DNA from: Acidimicrobiia bacterium
Lineage (GTDB): Bacteria; Actinomycetota; Acidimicrobiia; Spongiisociales; UBA5794
Length of the DNA: 5,384 bases
Direction of reading: 5' to 3'
Assembly: GCA_013003515.1 (NCBI GenBank)
Contig: JABDIW010000263.1
Location: forward strand, 1-5,384
Part shown: one piece after another, positions 1 through 4,418 of the stretch
Layout: each line of letters begins with the position of its first letter
How positions within the stretch are numbered: position 1 is the first letter of the stretch
The notes under the pieces: generated by a model
The model's database searches: none
What the model was told of the DNA's origin: nothing
What the model saw: only the letters and a program-made list of their open reading frames with translations
Program-made: the position numbers and the translations under genes

Positions 1-706
1 AGTTGGTCATCTCGGCATCCCACAGGTTGTGCGTGCGGCATTCGGTGGCACCGACGAATCCGGTGAGCTGCCCGCATGCGCTCGGCTCGATGCGGTAGCC
101 GTTGTCGACGGTCGCCGAGACGATGTCGGGATCGGCACCGTCCATCCAGGTTGTCTCCACGTACTTGGAAGTCCGGGGATCTGTCGAGAAGAAGATGCCG
201 GTGTCGCCATACACCTGGGGCAAAGTCCCGATCTCCCATTCGCCACCGTCGTACGGATCACCCGCATCGAAGGGCGCCGGCCAAGGGTGGTTGGTGCCAC
301 CTGCGCCGCCCGGAATCCCGCCCGGGGAGCCGATGGGGACCTCTACGTAACCGCTACCGGTGGGCTCGACCACTGCGGCGCCGACCACCTCGAGGCCGTC
401 GGGGACATAGAACGTCACATACCCTCCCGGACCGTCGAGCGATCCGTTGTCGACCGGTGTGAAGCTGACGATCCACTCGAGGACATCGCCGGTCTGGATG
501 CCGGTTCCCCGGGACGCAAGCATGGACACGGTGTCGGGCGACATGAAGCTGGCCAAATCGACCTGTGCCACCGAATGAGCCTGGGCGTCCGGCGGGTTCG
601 GATCGGCAACTGTGATGAGCGATGCAAGCCCAACAACGACGAGAACCTGCCCCACGAGGGACAGGCCGGTGACGGCAGCGAGGAAACGTTTGGCCCTAGA
701 TTTCAT
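1..706 (-). CDS. Secreted or surface-anchored protein of unknown function, N-terminal part (runs off left edge)
   Basis: The frame is open from an ATG at 706-704 to the window edge, giving 235 codons with no stop, so the C-terminus lies outside. The start is supported by AGGTGG six bases upstream. Residues 1-7 are basic (MKSRAKR) and residues 8-34 are strongly hydrophobic. A Pro-rich linker follows, ending in AQA before His44, a plausible signal peptidase I site, so the protein is predicted to be exported. The mature part is acidic and beta-like, with the stretch GGYVTFYVPDGLEVVGA at 94-110, a Gly/Pro-rich loop at about 126-137 and two cysteines (211 and 223) that could form a disulfide outside the cell. 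This layout resembles the start of large bacterial surface proteins with DUF11-like repeats; that is a resemblance from memory, and no such repeat is visible in this fragment. Function is unknown. The long plus-strand ORF over the same bases is its in-register antisense shadow. Confidence 0.85.
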   Translation of the reverse strand, partial: MKSRAKRFLAAVTGLSLVGQVLVVVGLASLITVADPNPPDAQAHSVAQVDLASFMSPDTVSMLASRGTGIQTGDVLEWIVSFTPVDNGSLDGPGGYVTFYVPDGLEVVGAAVVEPTGSGYVEVPIGSPGGIPGGAGGTNHPWPAPFDAGDPYDGGEWEIGTLPQVYGDTGIFFSTDPRTSKYVETTWMDGADPDIVSATVDNGYRIEPSACGQLTGFVGATECRTHNLWDAEMTN

Positions 707-712
707 TGGATC

Positions 713-718
713 CCACCT
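713..718 (-). promoter_or_regulatory. Ribosome binding site of the left-edge secreted protein
   Basis: Read on the minus strand, AGGTGG lies six bases before the ATG at 706. It is a good match to the anti-Shine-Dalgarno complement, and it fixes the start at an ATG that leads straight into a signal peptide. Confidence 0.75.
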
Positions 719-730
719 GAGACGTGTACT

Positions 731-774
731 GGTTAGCGCACTAGTCATCGGCAATCCCGGACCGAGACTTAACC
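731..774 (-). promoter_or_regulatory. Possible leader stem-loop upstream of the secreted-protein gene
   Basis: The 44 bases form a nested imperfect palindrome. GGTTA (731-735) pairs with TAACC (770-774), AGTC (743-746) with GACT (766-769), and CGG (749-751) with CCG (762-764). On one arm the outer and middle helices are interrupted by seven unpaired bases (736-742). On the minus strand it ends 12 bases before the Shine-Dalgarno, where a 5' UTR structure or a repressor operator could act. I cannot match it to a known riboswitch family, and I see no convincing -35/-10 pair upstream that would show it is transcribed. It could be chance. Confidence 0.3.
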
Positions 775-933
775 ACTCTTGGTCAGGGAATCGCTGGAAA
801 TCAGCCGCCCTGGGTGGGCGAGTGGCTAGTCACCCTTTGGGGTCCGAGGATCGGGGTTGCATTCTCCCTACCTGGAGTCCACAGGGTCAGTAGATCCAGT
901 CGCCGTCGGTCCGAAAGGCCCTCTCCCCCCGCA

Positions 934-964
934 CCCCCCTCTCCCGCAAGCGGGAGAAGGGGGG
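934..964. repeat. REP-like GC-rich hairpin
   Basis: CTCCCGC (941-947) pairs with GCGGGAG (950-956) across a two-base AA loop. The helix continues through T940-A957 and, past a single bulged A958, into six C-G pairs (934-939 with 959-964). The 14-bp helix has no T-run after it on either strand, so it is a poor intrinsic terminator. The core CTCCCGCAAGCGGGAG resembles the palindromic cores of repetitive extragenic elements seen in many GC-rich bacteria. It lies in the non-coding space between two divergently transcribed units. Only one copy is visible here, so calling it a dispersed repeat is inference. Confidence 0.55.
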
Positions 965-983
965 CAATAGAGTCCCCTGCTCG

Positions 984-989
984 TACACT
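984..989 (+). promoter_or_regulatory. Duplicated -10 box upstream of the tRNA fragment
   Basis: TACACT lies 11 bases before the tRNA-like fragment, matching the TANNNT pattern of a sigma-70-type -10 element. It is the same hexamer, in the same context, as the one before the intact tRNA. The 17-bp-spaced -35 position reads GGGGCA, a weak match. If active, it would start a transcript at about 996-1001 that carries the tRNA fragment and the hairpins and runs into the intact tRNA. Confidence 0.4.
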
Positions 990-1000
990 CCCCACACATC

Positions 1001-1029
1001 GGGCCCGTAGCTCAGTTGGTTAGATCAGG
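1001..1029 (+). pseudogene. Truncated tRNA 5' fragment (duplicate of the CAT-anticodon tRNA)
   Basis: The fragment has the full 5' acceptor strand GGGCCCG, positions 8-9, the D-stem and D-loop, and the first two bases of the anticodon stem. It matches the intact downstream tRNA except for one base in the 3' strand of the D-stem (GATC instead of GAGC), which breaks one D-stem pair. After base 1029 it continues into unrelated hairpin sequence. There is no anticodon loop, T-arm or 3' acceptor strand, so it cannot make a tRNA. Confidence 0.85.
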
Positions 1030-1091
1030 TCGCTTCGGGTGAGCGAAGCAGCACCTCACCCACACCCGGAGCGAAAGCCGAAGCGACCTGA
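1025..1091. repeat. 14-bp perfect inverted repeat enclosing a structured 39-base core
   Basis: TCAGGTCGCTTCGG (1025-1038) is the exact reverse complement of CCGAAGCGACCTGA (1078-1091). Inside, GGGTGAG (1037-1043) can pair with CTCACCC (1055-1061). Alternatively, GCTTCG (1032-1037) can pair with CGAAGC (1044-1049). The element begins where the tRNA copy breaks off and ends just before the second promoter region. It is far too small to encode a protein. It could be a small palindromic insertion of MITE or REP type, or a stem-loop that helps process or end the upstream transcript. No T-run follows. Confidence 0.65.
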
Positions 1092-1092
1092 A

Positions 1093-1116
1093 AGGGGACG
1101 GATGAGTCCCCTGCTC
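1093..1116 (+). other. Hairpin containing a 15-nt segment antisense to the tRNA anticodon arm
   Basis: AGGGGAC (1093-1099) pairs with GTCCCCT (1106-1112) around a six-base loop. Overlapping it, ATGAGTCCCCTGCTC (1102-1116) is the exact reverse complement of GAGCAGGGGACTCAT (1155-1169), which is the 3' D-stem, the 5' anticodon stem and most of the anticodon loop of the intact tRNA. The two pairings are mutually exclusive. The antisense segment lies upstream of the likely tRNA start, so it would be in the RNA only if transcription began further upstream, for example at the duplicated promoter. Confidence 0.7.
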
Positions 1117-1161
1117 GTACACTCCCAACATCGGGCCCGTAGCTCAGTTGGTTAGAGCAGG
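1104..1161 (+). repeat. Direct repeat, copy B: promoter region and 5' part of the intact tRNA
   Basis: This is the downstream partner of the repeat at 970-1029, starting 134 bases after it. It holds the presumed promoter and the first 29 bases of the functional tRNA. The spacing is two bases shorter than in copy A, because AACATC stands here where copy A has CACACATC before the tRNA start. Confidence 0.85.
1118..1123 (+). promoter_or_regulatory. Likely -10 box of the tRNA gene
   Basis: TACACT ends nine bases before the mature tRNA 5' end and fits a sigma-70-type -10 hexamer. The -35 position at 17-bp spacing (1095-1100, GGGACG) keeps only the central GAC of TTGACA, so the -35 match is weak. 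The short distance implies a leader of only a few bases before RNase P cleavage. Confidence 0.5.
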
Positions 1162-1206
1162 GGACTCATAATCCCTTGGCCGCAGGTTCGAGTCCTGCCG
1201 GGCCCA
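1133..1206 (+). tRNA. tRNA with CAT anticodon (elongator Met or Ile2 type)
   Basis: A complete cloverleaf is visible. Acceptor GGGCCCG (1133-1139) pairs with CGGGCCC (1199-1205), with A1206 as discriminator. D-stem GCTC/GAGC encloses AGTTGGTTA. Anticodon stem GGGGA (1160-1164) pairs with TCCCT (1172-1176), and loop CTCATAA has the anticodon at 1167-1169. The variable loop is TGGCC. T-stem GCAGG/CCTGC encloses TTCGAGT. Total length is 74 bases, and CCA is not encoded (CTG follows A1206). A CAT anticodon can be initiator Met, elongator Met, or Ile2 with lysidine at C34. Full acceptor pairing at position 1-72 and the lack of three consecutive G-C pairs at the base of the anticodon stem exclude the initiator. 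The G27-T43 wobble closing the anticodon stem and the TGG-C variable loop look more like E. coli Ile2 than its elongator Met, so I lean to Ile2 without being certain. Confidence 0.95.
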
Positions 1207-1566
1207 CTGCGAGGTTCTCAAACCCCATGCTTCCCCTGGTCAGGACGTGGTTTCCGACACCTTGTCCTATTTGGTAGGGAAGTGTCGTTTCTCGAACCCC
1301 GAGGCCCTCGATTGCATCTGCCGCGCGTCCGGTGTCATGTCTCGATTCCCTTGGTGAATGAGGTGATTGTCGAGTGCGAGCATCGCCTGCAACGCTGAAG
1401 ACGCTCTGGGAGCCTCCTGGGAACCGGCTGTGAGTTGGCGCGCCAGCCTGGAGACGGCATGGCTTGGCCCCATCTCAGAGGGCGGCTCACTCGAGAGCCA
1501 TCGGGTACCTACTCAGGCCGTGACCAGGAACTTCGAGGTGTGAAAGCCGTCCTATTGGGCCGACTC
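1207..1566. other. Intergenic region without a recognised gene
   Basis: These 360 bases lie between the tRNA and the 3' end of the transporter gene. The short open frames (up to 68 codons) lack a Shine-Dalgarno, show no recognisable domain and have mixed composition, so I do not call a gene. I see no integrase, no insertion-sequence ends and no repeat of the tRNA 3' end that would mark an attachment site. No T-run follows the tRNA, so its terminator is not apparent. Confidence 0.6.
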
Positions 1567-1583
1567 GTTGTCAATACGACAAC
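1567..1583 (-). terminator. Small hairpin directly after the transporter stop codon
   Basis: GTTGTC (1567-1572) and GACAAC (1578-1583) form a perfect 6-bp stem with a five-base loop. It starts one base after the TGA at 1587-1585 on the minus strand. The position fits a 3'-end structure, but GAGTCGGCC follows rather than a T-run, so it is not a canonical intrinsic terminator. It could stabilise the mRNA 3' end or be incidental. Confidence 0.35.
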
Positions 1584-1584
1584 A

Positions 1585-4314
1585 TCAATCCCCGGTCGGC
1601 TCGCCTTCCCCGGAGTCCTCCGACGTACCGTCGCCTAGCCGCGCTGGCGGTTTGTCCCCTTCCCCCTCGGGGTGGTACCCATCGATGACGTCGGCGTCGT
1701 CGGCCGGCTCAGGACTTGCGGGCGCCGCCTCGATGGTGTGGTCAGCGTGCGACGCTGGTGGTTCGTCGGTCCCGTCTGAGGCGTCTGGTGCCGGTTGTGG
1801 CACCTCATCGTCCTGGGACACCGGGGCAGGTGGCATGGAGTCGGCGGAGCTTGCCCTAACGGCCTCTTCGGACGCGACGAGAACCTCGGCCTCGGCGGAC
1901 TCACGCTTGCGCCACTCGTGGTAGGCGGCCCACACGACCAGCAGCGGCGGAACGACCGCGATCGCGACCACAAGTGCGAACAGGATCGTGATCCCGGTCA
2001 CGATGCCGAACTGCTGGAAGGGAATCAGGGGGCTGAACAGCAGCACCCCGAATCCGAGCGCCGTGGTGAGCGCCGAGCCGATGAGGGCCGATCCGGTGGT
2101 TGCCAGGGTCCTGGTGGTCGCCGCTTCCACCGATCCGAGGTGCTCCAATTCCTCGGTGAAGCGGTGGATCACGTGGATCGTGTAGTCCACACCGATGCCG
2201 ATCGATAGCGCTGTGATGAGCGCGGTCACCACGTTGTAGGGGATTCCGGCGAACGTCATCGTCCCGAGCACCCACAGCAGCACCAGCACGATCGGGAACA
2301 CGGCGATGACCGCCAGCATCGGCTTGAACTCGGTGGCCCAGAAGAACAGCATCAGGACGATCAGGGCGGCCAGGATGGTGATGACGATCGAGCCGGTCTG
2401 GCTCTCGGTCATTGCGTCGGTCACCTCGAGGCTGATGATGTCGCCGGAGGTGACGGTGATCTGGTCCCGATCGCCGTACCACAGGCCCTCGATGTCCTCG
2501 ATCATCTGCCGGGTGCGGTCCTGGTCTCCGGTGAATGCATCGAACTGAATCAGCGTGCGGTCGATGCCGTTGGGATTAACCGTGGCCACCTGCGCGAAAC
2601 CAATCGGGTCCAGCGACTCGAGCCGATCCAGCACCGCCTGCAGGTCGGCCTGACTCTGACCCAGGGCCAGTGCCCCTTCGATCTCATCGACCATCGCCAC
2701 CAGCTCGGGGTCGTAGTTGTCCTCCGGCTCCCCGGTGTCATCCACCCAATCGAGGAAGAGCGTGCCGAGCGAAGCAGTGATACCGCTTGCTGCTCCGGTC
2801 GGTCGCGATAGCTCGTCCTCGAACGCCCGGCCGACCTCGAGGAGATTGCGCAACGTGCGGTCGTCGGTGAGTTCGGCCTCGACCAGCGCAGTGACCGTCT
2901 CGGTCTGGCCTCCCAACGCCTCCTCGAGCGCCTCGATGTCGGTCAGGGTGTCGCCTCCGGCCGGAAGGAAGTCGTTGGAGTTGAACTCGGTGTTGATGTT
3001 GACCGCGGCGGCGCCGAGCACGATGGTGACGATCGCAGTGCCGGCGAGCACCACCATTGGCTTGCGGGCAACAAACGCCCCGACTCGTTCGACGACCGGC
3101 CCGGCGCCGGGAATGGCGTCGGAGACCGGCCTCGGTGCTTTGAGTGTTCGCTTGGTCTCGCGGCGTCCGTCGAGAATCGCTCGAGCCGCCGGCACCAGGG
3201 TGAGCATGACCAGGAGGCCGAAGAACACCCCGAACGCAGCCACGAGCCCGAAGTCCCGGGTGGCCGGAATAGGGGAGGAGACGTTGGTCGAGAAGGCGAT
3301 GATTGTCGTCCCGGCGGCCAGGCCGAGAGGCAGCATCACCGCTCGCAGGCCGCCACGGGCGGCCTCGACCACGCTGCTGCCGGCGATTCGGTGCTCCCGG
3401 TAGTGGGCGACCGACTGGATGGCGTAGTCCACGACGAGACCGATCAGCATGATCGGGACCAGCGTCGTGATCCGGTTGGGCTGTCCGATCCATCCCAGGC
3501 CGTCGGGCCCCACGATGCCCTGGAAGCCAAGCGTCCCGACGATCGTGATGGCGAGCCCGATCAGCGACAGGGCGACGTCGGAGCCGGTGCGGAAGAAGAC
3601 GAAGAGCAGGAGCACGATGACGGCAAAGGCGACCAGCATCAGCACGGTCATGGAAGAGGACGCAGAGTCCGCCGACTCCTGGTTGGTCGTCGCCGGGGAA
3701 AGGCTGCGAACCTCCAGCGGACCGTCGACGCCGGCGACGATGTCTGCGATCTCGAGTTCGGCCGCCGCCAGGGCGTCTGGGTCCCCGAGGGTGCGGAGAC
3801 GGATCGATGAGACCGCCAGGCCTTCACCGTCGGCTTCGCCGATCAGACCATCGAGGAGCGGTCCGAACTCGGGATGGTCGGCGAGCGCGGCAGTGACCGC
3901 GTCGATCTGCGCCTGGGGGACGGCCGACAGGTCGGACGTCTGGAGCGCCTGCTTGTAGATCCCGGAAATCGAGATGACCGGGTTGCTCACCGCCAGCCGT
4001 TCCGCCACCTCCGGTATTGCGACCGCGGCCGCCGTGACGTCATCGATGTGGGCGAGACCTCGCGGCGTCAGGACGTCGCCACGGTGGATGACCGTGACGT
4101 TGGTCAATCCTGCTGAGTCGGGGAACTCCTGGGACAGGGTCACGAGTGCCGCTGAGACCTCACCGTCGTCCGGAAGGAAGACGGTGTTGTCCGCCTGTTC
4201 GGTCATCAGCCCCGAACCGGCGCCGAGCCCGATGGTGACGATGAGCAGGGCGGCCAGCGCGATGCGCGGTCGAGCTGCAACCCCGCCGGCGATCCGGTCG
4301 AAGAGCCTGTTCAC
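1585..4314 (-). CDS. MMPL-family RND transporter
   Basis: This 909-residue inner-membrane protein belongs to the MMPL branch of the RND superfamily, proton-driven exporters of lipids or other hydrophobic molecules. It has the two-fold layout of the family. Helix 1 is at about 17-37, followed by an extracytoplasmic domain (38-220) that opens with the FLPDD motif (46-50). Helices 2-6 are at 221-376 and helix 7 at 418-438. A second extracytoplasmic domain (439-640) precedes helices 8-12 (641-798). The helix-4 and helix-10 sequences GLVVDYAIQ and GIGVDYTIH carry Asp296-Tyr297 and Asp710-Tyr711, equivalent to the proton-relay pairs known from MmpL3, so the pump looks functional. Residues about 799-909 form an acidic tail rich in Pro, Ala, Ser, Asp and Glu with no predicted fold, which is longer than a simple C-terminal end. 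The start is GTG with GAAGGAG seven bases upstream. The substrate cannot be read from sequence. It lies 104 bp downstream of the right-edge gene and is perhaps co-transcribed with it. Confidence 0.95.
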   Translation of the reverse strand: MNRLFDRIAGGVAARPRIALAALLIVTIGLGAGSGLMTEQADNTVFLPDDGEVSAALVTLSQEFPDSAGLTNVTVIHRGDVLTPRGLAHIDDVTAAAVAIPEVAERLAVSNPVISISGIYKQALQTSDLSAVPQAQIDAVTAALADHPEFGPLLDGLIGEADGEGLAVSSIRLRTLGDPDALAAAELEIADIVAGVDGPLEVRSLSPATTNQESADSASSSMTVLMLVAFAVIVLLLFVFFRTGSDVALSLIGLAITIVGTLGFQGIVGPDGLGWIGQPNRITTLVPIMLIGLVVDYAIQSVAHYREHRIAGSSVVEAARGGLRAVMLPLGLAAGTTIIAFSTNVSSPIPATRDFGLVAAFGVFFGLLVMLTLVPAARAILDGRRETKRTLKAPRPVSDAIPGAGPVVERVGAFVARKPMVVLAGTAIVTIVLGAAAVNINTEFNSNDFLPAGGDTLTDIEALEEALGGQTETVTALVEAELTDDRTLRNLLEVGRAFEDELSRPTGAASGITASLGTLFLDWVDDTGEPEDNYDPELVAMVDEIEGALALGQSQADLQAVLDRLESLDPIGFAQVATVNPNGIDRTLIQFDAFTGDQDRTRQMIEDIEGLWYGDRDQITVTSGDIISLEVTDAMTESQTGSIVITILAALIVLMLFFWATEFKPMLAVIAVFPIVLVLLWVLGTMTFAGIPYNVVTALITALSIGIGVDYTIHVIHRFTEELEHLGSVEAATTRTLATTGSALIGSALTTALGFGVLLFSPLIPFQQFGIVTGITILFALVVAIAVVPPLLVVWAAYHEWRKRESAEAEVLVASEEAVRASSADSMPPAPVSQDDEVPQPAPDASDGTDEPPASHADHTIEAAPASPEPADDADVIDGYHPEGEGDKPPARLGDGTSEDSGEGEPTGD

Positions 4315-4321
4315 GTCGTTT

Positions 4322-4328
4322 CTCCTTC
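4322..4328 (-). promoter_or_regulatory. Ribosome binding site of the transporter gene
   Basis: GAAGGAG on the minus strand is a near-perfect Shine-Dalgarno seven bases before the GTG at 4314-4312. It decides in favour of this GTG. The rest of the 104-bp gap (4315-4418) holds a small CGGAG/CTCCG hairpin (4343-4356) and no clear promoter or terminator. Confidence 0.85.
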
Positions 4329-4418
4329 AAGTGGGGCGGTTCCGGAGGGCACTCCGCCGATGCTCACGTCATGTCTGAGTGCGGTCATGATGGTCGTCTT
4401 CTGCCTTTGCTGCTCTGC

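Larger units (their letters stand above)
970..1029 (+). repeat. Direct repeat, copy A: tRNA promoter region plus tRNA 5' part
   Basis: This block is repeated almost exactly at 1104-1161. Bases 970-992 equal 1104-1126 (23 nt identical). The next few bases differ and are two longer here. Bases 1001-1024 equal 1133-1156 (24 nt identical), and after one mismatch CAGG matches again. The repeat therefore covers the upstream promoter area and the first 29 bases of the tRNA, and it stops just inside the anticodon stem. Copy B belongs to the intact tRNA, so copy A is the truncated duplicate. The near identity suggests a fairly recent duplication, or continuing exchange between the copies. Confidence 0.85.

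Noticed and set aside
29..736. Plus-strand ORF of 235 codons
   Set aside because: It is the in-register antisense of the minus-strand secreted-protein gene, which has a Shine-Dalgarno, a signal peptide and an open frame to the window edge. Long antisense frames are expected at this GC content.
970..1206. CRISPR array or tandem tRNA cluster
   Set aside because: There are only two copies of the repeat, one truncated, with a palindromic element between them. Only one complete cloverleaf can be folded.
1133..1206. Attachment site of an integrated element at the tRNA
   Set aside because: There is no integrase gene in the window and no second copy of the tRNA 3' end.
1267..1473. Minus-strand 68-codon ORF in the gap after the tRNA
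   Set aside because: It has no Shine-Dalgarno, no recognisable domain and a composition that does not look coding.
1435..1638. Plus-strand 67-codon ORF
   Set aside because: It runs into the 3' end of the transporter gene on the opposite strand and has no supporting start signal.
2717..3403. Plus-strand ORF of 228 codons, and other long plus-strand frames within 1585-4314
   Set aside because: They lie wholly inside the MMPL gene, and their Ser/Thr/Arg-rich translations are typical of antisense shadows.
4335..4358. Hairpin in the gap between the right-edge gene and the transporter as a terminator
   Set aside because: The CGGAG/CTCCG stem is only five pairs, competes with a GGCGG/CCGCC pairing and has no T-run.
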